Shown in pieces: positions 24,096 through 35,585 of a DNA stretch of 64,000 nt (the stretch's first letter is position 1; every line of letters begins with the position of its first letter). The notes under the pieces were generated by a model that had not been told where the DNA came from, did not search any database, and saw nothing but the letters and a program-made list of their open reading frames with translations. Position numbers and translations under genes: made by a program. Source of the stretch: Euphorbia lathyris (taxonomy: Eukaryota; Streptophyta; Magnoliopsida; Malpighiales; Euphorbiaceae); NCBI RefSeq assembly GCF_963576675.1, contig NC_088917.1:13854001-13918000 (forward strand). Direction: 5' to 3'.

Positions 24096-25215
24096 GGGTT
24101 TTGCTATTCGTCGCCCCTATTTTCCTTACCGTCGCCTCCTGTTTGACATTTTTACCATTTTCATTTTTCATTCAAAAAAGTGAAATTCTCTTAACCACGA
24201 AGAACAAAACGAAGAAAAATCATGCCTTCAAAACAAGGAAAAATAATTGAACATCTAAGTTTCGTATTTACCAATAATCTGAAATTTAACGAATTTAACT
24301 TAAAACAGAATTTTTTTTTCGTTGAATTTGCACTAAACGGGTAGCCCATACGATCCGGTCCATGGACCGATAGCATGAACTACCCTATTTCACCTAGGCA
24401 AAACGGGTAGGCTACCCTATTTTGCCTAGGCAAAATAGGGTAGCCTACCCGTTTTGCCTAGGTGAAAACGGGTAGGCTACCCGTTTTCCTTTAGGGAAAA
24501 TAGATTTATTTATTTATTTATTTTAATTATAATAAATATTAATTATAGATAAATTACGTATTAACGCGTGCAATACATAATTTACGTATTTTTTATTTCC
24601 AATCAATAATTTATATATACGTTTTTTCTATCCAGTCAATACATAATTTACGTATAATTAAATTTATGTTCTAAAAGGTAAATAAATATAATTTACCAAA
24701 TAAAAATTAATTGGACACTTCAATACGTATTTTTTATTTCCAATCAATACATAATTTATCTATAATTAATATTTATTATAATTAAAAAAATAAATAAATA
24801 AACCCATTTTTTCTAAAGCAAAACGGGTAGACTACCCTATTTTGCCTAGGCAAAACGGGTAGACTACCCTATTTTGCCTACCCGTTTTGCCTAGGCAAAA
24901 TAGGGTAGCCTACCCGTTTTGCCTAGGTGAAATAGGGTAGTTCATGCTATCGGTCCATGGACCGGACCGTATGGGCTACCCATTTAGTGCAAATTCAACG
25001 AAAAAAAAATTCTGTTTCAAGTTAAATTCGTTAAATTTCAGATTATTGGTAAATACGAAACTTAGATGTTCAATTATTTTCCTTGTTTTGGAGGTATGAT
25101 TTTTCTTCGTTTTTTTCTTCGTGGTTGAGAGAATTTCACTTTTTTGAATGAAAAGGGCAAAAATGTCAAACAGAAGACGACGGTAAGGAAAATAGGGGCG
25201 ACGAATAGCAATCCA
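24096..25215. mobile_element. Foldback element of about 1.1 kb with very long inverted repeats
   Basis: Almost the whole element is an inverted repeat. The left arm starts at 24096 (GCTATTCGTCGCCCC near its end), and the right arm ends at 25215 with the complement. Each arm is about 430 bp, around an AT-rich core near 24500-24800. A 9-bp flanking repeat, ATTGTTTTA (24087-24095) and CTTGTTTTA (25216-25224), has one mismatch. Inside each arm are stacked palindromes: TTTTGCCTAGGCAAAA is perfect, and GGGTAGGCTACCC nearly so. No ORF. Mutator-like by duplication length. The transcript would form an exceptionally stable hairpin. Confidence 0.85.
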
Positions 25216-25224
25216 CTTGTTTTA

Positions 25225-25614
25225 TCGTATCAAAGTCTTCTAGAGCTTAAACACCAAAACCATGTCAACTCAGTCTAATTCTTCCGCCTCCTAATTTATG
25301 TCTTCTTCGACTTTTAATGGATCCAACAACAATAACAATGCTTTTGTTCAACATCAATCAGCTAGCTTGTCATAAAGCTCGTCCGTGAAACTCACCTCGA
25401 CAAATTTTCTTCTATAGAAAACTCAATTGACTAATATTCTCAAAGGGACTCGTTTACTTCAACATGCCATGGTCTCTAGTCCACTAAATGACGTTGATGA
25501 GGATGATTGATATTCTTAAGATTCTCAGGTTCTTGCTTGGATTTATGCTCCAGCCTCTAAAAATATGCTACCACAAGTAGTGGGTTCGGCAACAGCAAAG
25601 GAAGCATGAGATAT
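25225..25614 (+). pseudogene. Copia gag remnant, 5' part
   Basis: Translation with stops and frameshifts gives a start MSTQS, then TNFLLWKTQLTNILKGTRLLQHAMV and AWIYASASKNMLPQVVGSATAKEA. This is the UBN2-type gag of plant Ty1/copia elements. It ends exactly at the gypsy element target site GATAT (25610-25614). Confidence 0.7.
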
Positions 25615-26081
25615 TGATAACCCGCGAAGCCCAAAACGGGTTATATTCATTTCGCAAGCCCAGCCCATATTAAAGCCCCATGGGCTAAGATTGGACGGGA
25701 CCCGAATGAAGGAAGCGGGCGCAGCGAGTAAATCGCCCCGAATTCCTAAACGGAGCGCCAAGACTCCCACTCAGAACCACGTTCGTTGCCATGAAAACCA
25801 CGAAAGGGATATGGCCTAAAAAGGGGTAACCGCCCTCAGAACGTGGCCCACTAAGGAGTAACCGCCTTCGGCGGTTACCCAAAAAAACACCTATAAAAGG
25901 CCTTAAGAATAAGGGGGGAGGTACGTTCACATTTTTTCCCACAAAGCTATTGCTAAATTATAGACTCATCCTTACAAAAACTGACTTGATCGTCGGAGAG
26001 TTTTCCCGGAGATCCTGTCTCCGGTTTTGTTTTGCAGGTAACTCCGGCAAAGAACATCAAAGCGGATCCAGCAAGTTATCA
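25615..26081 (+). repeat. 5' LTR of the gypsy element
   Basis: 467 bp, TG...CA ended, with short inverted ends TGATAAC/GTTATCA. It contains a hairpin (25858-25878) and a TATAAAA box (25892-25898) that should drive the genomic transcript. Confidence 0.95.
25858..25898 (+). promoter_or_regulatory. LTR promoter: TATA box preceded by a perfect hairpin
   Basis: GTAACCGCC TTC GGCGGTTAC is a perfect 9-bp stem with a 3-base loop at 25858-25878. It lies 13 bp upstream of CTATAAAAGG. The same arrangement is kept in the 3' LTR (35357-35377, TATA at about 35392). A role in LTR transcription is inferred from position only. Confidence 0.6.
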
Positions 26082-26130
26082 TTGGTGCGGTGATCGTGGA
26101 CCTTTTTTACCAACATTTGGTTAAAGGTAC

Positions 26131-29100
26131 ATGAAGAACATGTCAGAACCATCACGAACGACCGGCGTTACCACTAGATCAACCAGTATGAACTCTAGGG
26201 GACCACGGATTGCGAATTCGCAACCTGCAAGTACACAGCCTGTGGTGCCTAGCTCATCGGGTCCTTCGGGACAATTGAGTCTGTTATTGGAGGTCCAAGT
26301 GCAAACTGAGATGGAAATGTCCAATAGTGATTTCGTACAGATGGCTGGACAAGTCTTGGCTTCGAACATGAGCCAGGCGGCTGGAGATCGAATGATTAAT
26401 TTACTAACGGCCCTCGTCGAACACAATACCGCCGTGGCGGCTGCTCCTCAAGAACCTGTGGTTATCTCAACACAATCACCGACTATCCCTGTCATGTCGG
26501 CCCTCCCGCAGCCATCTCAGGCGCCAAATCAAGTGGGCCAGAGTAGTCGCACAAACCCACACAGCCAACCGAGCAACTACTCGCACCCAGATCTCATTAC
26601 GACGATACATCCGACCTGGCAGCCATCCCAACCGTTGCCAGGAGTGCAAGGCACTCTTCCGCTACAGCAAGTGGAACCTTTTCCTCACAGACATTCGGAG
26701 TTGATGACTCCTGGGCGAGAGCACACATGGAACTTTGATCCTATAACGGGACAGCGGTTAGTCCCCCAACAGGCACACGTCTCAACACCGATGGGCGGAT
26801 GGATGCCACCCAGAATTCACCAGCAGCGGATGGAAGAAGTCCGGCGAATACCCGATATTAACTTAGAAGATCAATTACGAAGCATGATGGAGCGAATGGG
26901 GTACTCGCCTAGGCCGAGAGCAGAGATCCAGAGCGATTCACCTTTTGCCCCTTCGTTGCGGGAATTCATTCCAGATCATAGAATCAAAGCGCCTGCCATA
27001 CCAAAATACTATGGGGATCCAAATTCTGACCCTGAGGCTCATGTCAGGAACTACAGAGAGTTAATGGATGTTGCAGGGGCAAGCGAAAGCATAATTTGCA
27101 GGTTATTCTCGACAACTTTGGGCGGTGCGGCATCTGATTGGTTTCGATCTTTACCGGCAGAATCTATTCACAATTGGCAACAATATAGTCGGGATTTCTG
27201 TGCGAAGTTCGTGGGCTGTAAAGCAGCAGATGTGACAGATAGGCAGCTGAAGGAGATCAAACAGAGGAACTATAATTCCCTAAGGGAATTTGTTGTCTCC
27301 TTTAACGATATCCTAGTGCGATTGCAGAACCCAGATATCGTGAGTATTCGAAAACATCATGGCGGATGGAACCACAGATTGGAGCATGCGGGAAGAAATC
27401 ATCCGTAACAAACCACGCACTGTAGCCGAGCTCATGAAGATAGCAAAGGAATTCATGGAAGTGGATGATGTCAACAGGGAACATAGGGCCCAAACTCGGC
27501 GAGAAAGAGATGCCGCTAGAACCACTTCGGACAGTCGGCGTCAGACCCAGTCCAAAAGTAATTTTGTTCGAAGAGGCGATCGTCCCTTTCAAGGTGGAGG
27601 ATATCACACGCCACTAAACACAACTCGCCAGGAGGTGTTACTTTGGATCGAAAAGAGCCCCCTGAAGAAGGATGTGCGGTTCCCCGAGGTAAAAGGTCGA
27701 ACCAGTTTGGGGCGACATCCTAACAAATATTGCAGGTTCCACAGGTTGAATGGCCATGACACAGATGATTGCTACGAACTGAAGAAGGAAATAGAAAAAC
27801 TGATCGAGAGAGGCAAGCTGAGTCAATTTGTAAGAAAAGATACAGCTGATGAGAAAACAACGCTCCCGCATGAGGGAGAAACACGGCCAGAAAAGAAGCA
27901 GAAGAAAGGGGTGATAAACGTGATAGCAGGCGGAATCTACGAGCCTCCAACAAAAAGAACTCACCGTGAACGGCGAAAGAGCAATACACATAGGGGGGAT
28001 GCCCTCAATTACTCATTTGTGAGAATCACGGAGCCACATGCGGATGCCCTGGTGATCACGATGGCCGTTGAAGGATGGGACGTCAAACGGGTCCTTATCG
28101 ACACAGGCAGTTCTTGCAATGTCATTACCCGGACAGCATTCAACAAGTTGGGAATCAACGACGAGCGGGTGGAACACACCTTCATGGATGTAACTGGTTT
28201 TGGGGGTCAATCCTCCCAAACAAGTGGGCAGGTGGTGTTGGAGGCAGAAATGGGCGATAAGAATCTAAAATGGCGAGGTGATTTAGAATTCGCAATTGTT
28301 GATCTCCCACTGGCCTACAACATAATTCTGGGACGGCCATTCCTGTCGGAGACGGAGTCGCTCATCTCAATGAAGCATTTGACGTTACATTTGCCAACAC
28401 ACCAAGGGCGAGTCATAGTTGAAGGTGATCAACTTGTATCTCAACAGGCCTATACATTATCACTTGAACCAAAACCGGAAGAGGAGGATAAAGTCGAAGA
28501 GAAGCTGCCGGTGGAAGCATTGGGAGAAACGGAACTATTCGCCATCTCGAATGACAAGAACGTGCGAATAGCGGCTGGACTCTCAGAAGAAACAAAGAAA
28601 GCCATTACCGAGGTATTGATCCAATGTGAGTCGGCATTTGCCGCCCCAAATGAAGTGCTAAAAGGAATAAGCCCAGACGTAGCAACCCATCGGTTGAATG
28701 TAGACAAAGGGGCAACCCCAGTGCGGCAAAAGAAGAGGGGACATGCTCCTGAGCGGCAAAGGGCGATTGAAAAAGCAGTGGCGGACTTGCTAAGGTCGGA
28801 TGCGATTCGAGAAGTCACCTATCCGGAATGGCTAGCCAATGTGGTGCTAGTCAAAAAGCCAAATGGAACGTACAGAATGTGCGTCGACTTCAAAGATCTG
28901 AACAAGGCATGTCCGAAGGATATGTATCCGCTTCCTAACATTGATATATTGGTAGATGGAACTGCAGGATATGAAGCCTTATCATTCACCGACGTGAAAT
29001 CCAGTTACCATCAGATACCCATGGAGAAGGCGGATGAAATCAAAACATCGTTCATAACTCACCAGGCGACTTATTGCTTCAAGGTGATGCCCTTTGGATT

Positions 29101-31748
29101 GAAAAACGCGGGAGCAACATACCAGAGGATGATGAACAAGATATTTTCAGACAAATCCGGTGAGAACTTCTCGATCTATGTTGATGACATGATCATCAAA
29201 AGCAAGAAAATGCAAGACCACCCGCGGGATATCAAAGAAATCCTAGAAGTGTTGATCAAATATGGCCTCAAATTGAACCCAGAGAAATGCACATTCGGAG
29301 CAAGAGCGGGAAAGTTCCTGGGTTTCATTGTTAGCGGTAAAGGGGTTGAGGCGAATCCTGAGAAGGTTAAAGCAGTAATGGAGATGAAGATGCCAAGGAA
29401 CATAAGGGAAGTACAGAGACTGAATGGGCGGTTGGTGGCATTAGGGCGATTCATATCATGCTCAGCTAGGCGATGTCTACCTTTCTACAATGCCATCAAA
29501 AAATCCAAGTCCTTTGAATGGACGCCGGATTGTCAAGAAGCATTTGAGGGGATAAAGCGATTACTATGTTATCCGCCCTTAATGAGCAGGCCGGAAGACG
29601 GAGAAGATTTGTTTCTTTATGTATCCGTCACCAACATGGCGATATGCACTGTGATGGTGCGAGAAGAAGAAGGGCAATAATATCCAGTGTACTACGTGAG
29701 CAAAGTCCTGAAGGATGCAGAACTCCGGTATTCGAAGTTGGACAAAATGGCCCTCGCAGTGATAACCACGGCGGCTAGATTGAAACCATACTTTCAGGCG
29801 CATACTATCATTGTGAGAACTGGCATCCCAATGCGAAAGGTACTGCAGAAACCTGACGCATCCGGCCGGTTGATGGAATGGTCAATTCGCCTGGGCGAAT
29901 TCGATATCCGCTATGAAGGAAGACCAGCGCTAAAGAGCCAAGTGCTCGCCGACTTCGTGAACGAATTCACCTAGGATGATGATGAATGTCCAAACGCACA
30001 AAAAGAAGAGTGGAGCATGTACACAGATGGGGCCTTATCTGCAGACGGAGCTGGGCTAGGAGTCGTCATCAAGGGCCCGGAGGTTATTCGCCTGTGCTAT
30101 GCAGCAAAATTAACTTTCAAAACTACCAATAATGCCGCAGAGTATGAAGCAATGATATGCGGATTGAAGTTGCTCAATGAACTCACCCCAGAAAGAGTGA
30201 TAATCTACAGCGATTCCAAACTCATGATAAACCAGATCACAAAAAATTATCTGGTGAAACAGGAGGAGCTCGTAAAATACCATCAGGTAGTCGGCCGATT
30301 GACACAAGAGTTAACGCACAAGGGAGTCGTTTGGGAGATGGTGCATGTTCCGCGAGGCCAAAATGCAAAAGCTGACGAATTGGCAAAGGCAGCGGCAAGT
30401 AGAGAACCATGGAGTCAAAAAGCATGCAGCTTGGAAATAAAATTGGCACCAGCATTCGAGGTTGATCAGATTATGATCATCGAGGAACTGGAAGACGATG
30501 AAGATTGGCGGATGCCAATCCGTCAATATCTGGAGCAGTCGGATTTGCCGGTTGATAAGAGCTTGGCCAGAAAAATAATTGGGCAGTCGGCACGATACTC
30601 AATGCGGGATGGAACTTTGTATCGAAAATCGTACACATGTCCATGGTTGAAATGCGTTAATCGCAATGAAGGAGACTATGTGCTGCGAGAACTACACGAA
30701 AGAATTTGTGGCGCGCATGAAGCTTCGGCGGCATTGGCAAGAAAGGTCAAACTGCTGGGATACTACTGGCCCAAGGTGGTGGAGGATTCCCAGAAGATGG
30801 TTGCGGAATGTCACAACTGTCAAATCCATGCGAATGAAAAGCATGTTCCCGGAGCTGAACAAATCACTATAATGACGGCGTGGCCATTCGCAACATGGGG
30901 AATTGATATAGTGGGTCCATTCCCAGAAACAACAAAGAAAAGGAAGTATTTGATAGTCGCAGTGGACCACTTCAGCAAATGGGTAGAAGCGGAGGCAGTA
31001 ACCGCACAAACACCTGAGCGAATGATCGAGTTCTTACGAGAGAACATTATCATGCGATTTGGGATCCTGCAGAAGCTTATAACCGACAATGGCACCCAGT
31101 TCAACTGTGCCAAGTTCAAAACATACTGCGAAAGCATGGGAATCAAGAATCATTTTTCTTCTGTAAACCATCCCCAATCAAATGGTATGACAGAAGTTAC
31201 CAATAGGGCCATGGTTCAAGGCATCAAGAAGCGGCTAGGTGACAAAAAAAACAGGTTGGGCGGATGAGATACCCCATATGTTGTGGGCATACAGAACCTC
31301 TGTAAAGGCAGCAACAGGCGAAACACCTTTCTCGCTAGTTTATGGAGCCGAAGCAGTCCTACCTGTTGAAATCAAGTCGCCCACAGATCGGACAATTTAT
31401 TATTGCGACACACAAAATCCTATCAACATCAGAGATGCTTTGGATTCTGTGGAGGAACGAAGAGAGAAAGCTTACATGCGAATGGCAATGTACCGCAATA
31501 GAATCAAGAAATACCATGACAGAAGAATGCGAAAAGTAATAATCAACGAAAACGACTTGGTCTTGAAAAAAGCGGATAAAATACAATCCAGAGATGGCAA
31601 AGGCAAGCTGGGCGTCAACTGGATCGGACCATACAAAGTATCCAAGAAGCTGGGACCAGCCACTTTTGAAATAAAAGAAATGAGCGGAAAGAAGCTCCAG
31701 CGCACCTGGAATCTAGAGAATCTACGCCTATATAGAAAGGCCGAGTAG
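26131..31748 (+). pseudogene. gag-pol polyprotein of the gypsy element, about four lesions
   Basis: Order: gag (26131-27355), zinc-knuckle-like CRFHRLNGHDTDDC (about 27733), aspartic protease IDTGSSCNVI (about 28099), reverse transcriptase with YVDDMI (about 29180), RNase H with YTDGALSADGAG (30017), integrase zinc finger H...CGAH...CHNC (about 30690-30825), and integrase core GIDIVGPF, TDNGTQF and NGMTE (30898-31205). Lesions: a frameshift near 27350 (gag frame 1 to pol frame 2); TAA at 29678-29680, probably from CAA; TAG at 29972-29974; and an extra base in the A run at 31243-31250 that shifts the integrase tail into frame 3. Otherwise it is well preserved. This copy could move only with help from another element. 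Confidence 0.93.
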
Positions 31749-31936
31749 TTCGAGGAAATGACGAGTACTCTTTTTCCTTTTATGAGTTTTTCCCACTGGG
31801 TTTTCTGATAAAAGGTTTTAATGAGGCTTCGATCCCGCACAATTGGTGTACATATGTAATAAACTTTTTCTCGTCATCAATAAAAGTTATTACATTCACT
31901 CAGTATGTTACAACAAAATGCGGATTCTTTACAAAA

Positions 31937-32250
31937 ACACATAAATGTGTTGCCTGTTAAAGAAAGGCGGATGCATGATTACGCATCACTCGCAAAAAAA
32001 CCTTAGGGTTAAAATCAATAACACATAAATGTGTTGCCTCTTAAAGAAAGGCGGATGCATGATTACGCATCACTCGCAAAAAACCTTAGGGTTAAAATCA
32101 AAAACACATAAATGTGTTGCCTCTTAAAGAAAGGCGGATGCATGATTACGCATCACTCGCAAAAAACCTTAGGGTTAAAATCAAAAACACATAAATGTGT
32201 TGCCTCTTAAAGAAAGGCGGATGCATGATTACGCATCACTCGCAAAACCT
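31937..32250 (+). repeat. 83/84-bp tandem repeats downstream of pol, 4 copies
   Basis: Units begin at about 31937, 32021, 32104 and 32187. Each has ACACATAAATGTGT (a palindrome) and GATGCATGATTACGCATC (near-palindrome). The first three copies end in CCTTAGGGTTAAAATCAA. Copies differ by only a few bases. They lie between the end of pol and the 3' end of the antisense gene, where both transcripts would terminate or meet. Confidence 0.9.
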
Positions 32251-32525
32251 TATCATCAAAACTTATGATTATTTTCGAAAGAAGAATTATAAGTTAAGGC
32301 ATAAAATTAAGCGAATAAACGAGTACTCAAAATTGCAAAAAGGGTCTGGCCACCCTAGCTATGAAGAAACAAAAATATGGAGTCGGCAAAAAGACAAAGG
32401 GCACATATAAAGGGCAAAAAAGTGACAATCACACACATATGAAAAGCAACAACCGAAAGAAAATATATATATCAGAACGGTTTGTTACATGGTTTTTACA
32501 TACAAAAGTCCAAATATAAGTTAAG

Positions 32526-34849
32526 CTATGCTACAGCTTCCTCTCCTTCGCCCCTAATGCCCTCCTGGACTGCGGCGACTCCCTCATCTCCTCCGATAGG
32601 AGGATCTACTTCAAGCGAATCCTCAACCCTTGAATCGGTAACCGCTTCAGTAACCTCTTCGGCGAGAGGTACCTCTTGCACAGGCTGAGAAACGGCTTGG
32701 GGTGCCTCTCCTTCCGCGGGCTGAATAGGGATCTCGCAGCCAATCGGAGGATCCTGAAGACTCTTCCAATCTAAGAAGAGTACCTCATCCATATCAGCAT
32801 CCTCGGCTTCCAGCTTATCCCACTCCCCAGTTAAATCCTTTTCAGGGATGGGAACTTTGGGGCGGTTAAGTACTAGACCCTGATGCCCGTGCTCATAAGC
32901 CGCATGAATCCGCTCCCCATACCAGTAGATGCGGGCGCCATCTTCAGCCAAAATCTCCTCAACCCTCTTCTTTTGGGCCTCCTTGAAAGCAGCTAGGTCG
33001 TCGAGGGCTTTTTGCAGTTCATCGGACTTGGCCTGAAGGGATTTAAGGGCCTCCTCCTTCTCGCCCACGGCCTTCTGACAGGTGCCCTCTAGGACCTTCA
33101 CCTTCCCTTGGACATCATCATAAAGCGACTTCTGAGTCGCCAATTCCGTACCAAGACTTTCCAACTCCTTGGCTCGCTCTGCATCCCTTCGGAGAATGCC
33201 CTCAGCGAAATTGATAATCTGCATATAACACGTCTCACAAATGGGCGAATAGAAATATGCGGTTACAATGAACACAAGATATTTGAAAGCGAAAGGACAA
33301 AGCAATAATATACCTCTACAGAACGCTTCTCGATCCCTTCCACAGCAGTAGGGATCGATACTTGCTCGCGCACACGGGAGGCAGAGGGAAGTCGCCCGAG
33401 GACATTGCATATGGAAGATACAATATCCTTGCAAGAGAAGTTCACGGCCAGGCCGAAAGTCCTAGTCCACCATCCGCTAATATCAGGGATTGGCTGCAAA
33501 AGCATAAAGAAAAATATCAAGAGAATGGCAGATAGCTCATGAGGAAAAAGTAGCAATACGAGAGGGAGTAGATCAAGATACCTCGTGAATGGGGGTACTG
33601 CTCTTTCCTTTAGATGAGGCGGATACAGGTGCGCCGCCAACAGTAAGGGACACAGAAGTGTTCTTCTTTTTAGAACGAGAAGACTCTGTATCCGCACTTA
33701 TCTTCCACTTCCTGGTTAAAGGAAGATCCTCGGAGGCAGAAGCGGGACCTTGTGAAGTGAAAGCCCTAACCGGGGAAGCCGCCCCAATAGAAGGAATCGT
33801 CCCGCCAGAAGGATCCGCCCCTACAACGGAAGCGGTTTCCGTCATTCGTTTCTTTCTTCTCGCCAGGGCTTTGGCCTCCCGATCTGCAGCGATTTGAGAT
33901 AAAGGATCACCCCTGCAAAGGGTTAAAAGAAACCATCAACTTGGAAATAAAAAGTACCTTGCACAAAAACGCGATAAGGAATATAGACAACACGATCCCC
34001 CTCGCGGTATGCAATCGCTACTCGGCTCCTTAGCATATGAAAGGCCTGATCGTATGTCCATACAAAAGGTGGAGTGCTCTTCAGGAACTTGATAACGACG
34101 GATTCTTCCTGACTGGGATACCCGAAGTTCAAACTCTTTACATTGGGTCGGCTCCAGCAACGAAGGAAGTTCAGGTTCTCCTCATTAAACTTGATGAAAA
34201 AGTAAGATCGATCCCACTCGCGGATCTTGTTCAGCTTCTTGTCAAAACCATAGTATCCGCTCTGGCGGATGAAAGTGAAATACCCCGCCGAGCTTTTGAA
34301 ATGGTGGAGCTTGGAGAAGATTTTGGGCGAAAAGGGAACCTCCAAACAATCCGCCAAGAATTTGTCCAGAGTCAAATCGGCCCAGCCGTTAGGATGCAAT
34401 TGCCCGGGCGCGATTCCGTAACCGCCTAGGACGGAAGCAATCTCATCCGCCAGCGGATAAGTGAAGCCGCAGATAATCTGGGCCACAAAAATAGTGAAGT
34501 ACCCCTTTGGGTAATCGCCCGGTCCCCTATCCTCCCAAGGAATGATAATCTCGAGACCTCGAAGCCAGGGATAATGCTCCCGCAAATCATCGATTGTCTC
34601 TTGACAAACCAGACTTCCCGACCTGTCCTTCTTTGGTAACAAACGAGGGGTTGGGACAGGTGGCGGAATCAACTTTTTGGGGTCAAAACCTAAACCCTCG
34701 TCGGATGTATTCGCCAGATGAAGGAAGTCGGCGGGATGAGAATTACACCCAGGAGAGCTGGTCGAAGCTTCCTCAACCATCTCTTCGACCTCGTTAGAGA
34801 CCTCGCGGACATAATCGTCATCAAACGGCGCGAAGTCGAGGTCTGACAT
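32526..34849 (-). CDS. Antisense spliced gene inside the gypsy element (4 exons, 689 aa)
   Basis: Function unknown. Exons on the minus strand: 34849-33958, 33886-33582, 33493-33314, 33218-32526. The introns of 71, 88 and 95 bp all have GT-AG ends, and the joined frame has no stop. An in-frame ATG at 34930 would add 27 residues, but MSDLDFAPFDDD at 34849 looks the more natural start. Residues about 85-270 (EHYPWLRGLEI, CGFTYPLADEI, YGIAPGQLHPNGW) resemble the family called putative gypsy type transposon (Transposase_28). A basic Ser-rich segment follows. Residues about 460-553 form a strong coiled coil (EKEEALKSLQAKSDELQKAL). The last 100 residues are acidic and rich in Val, Glu and Pro. Extra antisense ORFs of this kind are known in Tat-lineage elements. 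The intact splicing beside a broken pol is the odd part. Confidence 0.8.
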
Positions 34850-35114
34850 GATCGATAAAAGGAAAACAGAAGCAAAAAGCCGAACAAGGAGCAAATGTGA
34901 AAAGAAAAACTTACATGAAAAAGACAACACAGTGAAATGACGGGATTAAGAGGTCAACGCCGGAAAAGAAGTAACGGAATTAAAAGGTCGACGCCGGAGA
35001 AAACGAAAGAGGGGAAATGCACAAGTTCAAAACTTTGAAATAATCGGACAAAGACGAAGCGTCCCCTATAAAAAGACCCTAAAAGGGCTCTTACTAGACC
35101 AAGGGGGAGGCATG

Positions 35115-35580
35115 TGATAACCCGCGAAGCCCAAAACGGGTTATATTCATTTTGCAAGCCCAGCCCATATTAAAGCCCCATGGGCTAAGATTGGAGGGAC
35201 CCGAATGAAGGAAGCGGGCGTAGCGAGTAAACCGCCCCGAATTCCTAAACGGAGCGCCAAGACTCCCACTCAGAACCACGTTCGTTGCCATGAAAACCAC
35301 GAAAGGGACATGGTCTAAAAAGGGGTAACCGCCCTCAGAACGTGGCCCACTAAGGAGTAACCGCCTTCGGCGGTTACCCAAAAAAACACCTATAAAAGGC
35401 CTTAAGAATAAGGGGGGAGGTACGTTCACATTTTTTCCCACAAAGCTATTGCTAAATTATAGACTCATCCTTACAAAAACTGACTTGATCGTCGGAGAGT
35501 TTTCCCGGAGATTCTGTCTCCGGTTTTGTTTTGCAGGTAACTCCGGCAAAGAACATCAAAGCGGATCCAGCAAGTTATCA
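35115..35580 (+). repeat. 3' LTR of the gypsy element
   Basis: 466 bp, near-identical to the 5' LTR (6 transitions and a 1-bp deletion counted by eye). It is preceded by the purine tract AAGGGGGAGG and followed by the target duplication GATAT. Confidence 0.95.
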
Positions 35581-35585
35581 GATAT

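Larger units (their letters stand above)
25615..35580 (+). mobile_element. Ty3/gypsy LTR retrotransposon, Tat-like, 9,966 bp
   Basis: Complete element. The LTRs of 467 and 466 bp both run TGATAACCCGCG to CAAGTTATCA. A perfect 5-bp target duplication GATAT flanks it (25610-25614 and 35581-35585). It carries gag-pol in sense (26131-31748), a block of 83-bp repeats, an antisense spliced gene (34849-32526), and a polypurine tract AAGGGGGAGG just before the 3' LTR. By eye the LTRs differ at 6 transitions and one 1-bp indel, so insertion is recent. No chromodomain follows the integrase, and an extra antisense gene lies between pol and the 3' LTR. Both fit the Tat lineage (Retand/Ogre-like relatives). 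Confidence 0.95.

Noticed and set aside
27302..31840. Many antisense frames of 60-122 codons across gag-pol
   Set aside because: They overlap well-identified sense domains, lack splice structure and recognisable motifs, and are not conserved blocks. They differ in this from the antisense gene at 32526-34849.
31937..32250. CRISPR-like array
   Set aside because: The units are contiguous 83-bp tandem repeats without unique spacers, inside a plant retrotransposon.
33886..33957. A 42-bp intron using the acceptor at 33916 in the antisense gene
   Set aside because: It is too short for a plant intron and puts the next exon out of frame. The acceptor at 33887 gives a 71-bp intron and restores the frame.
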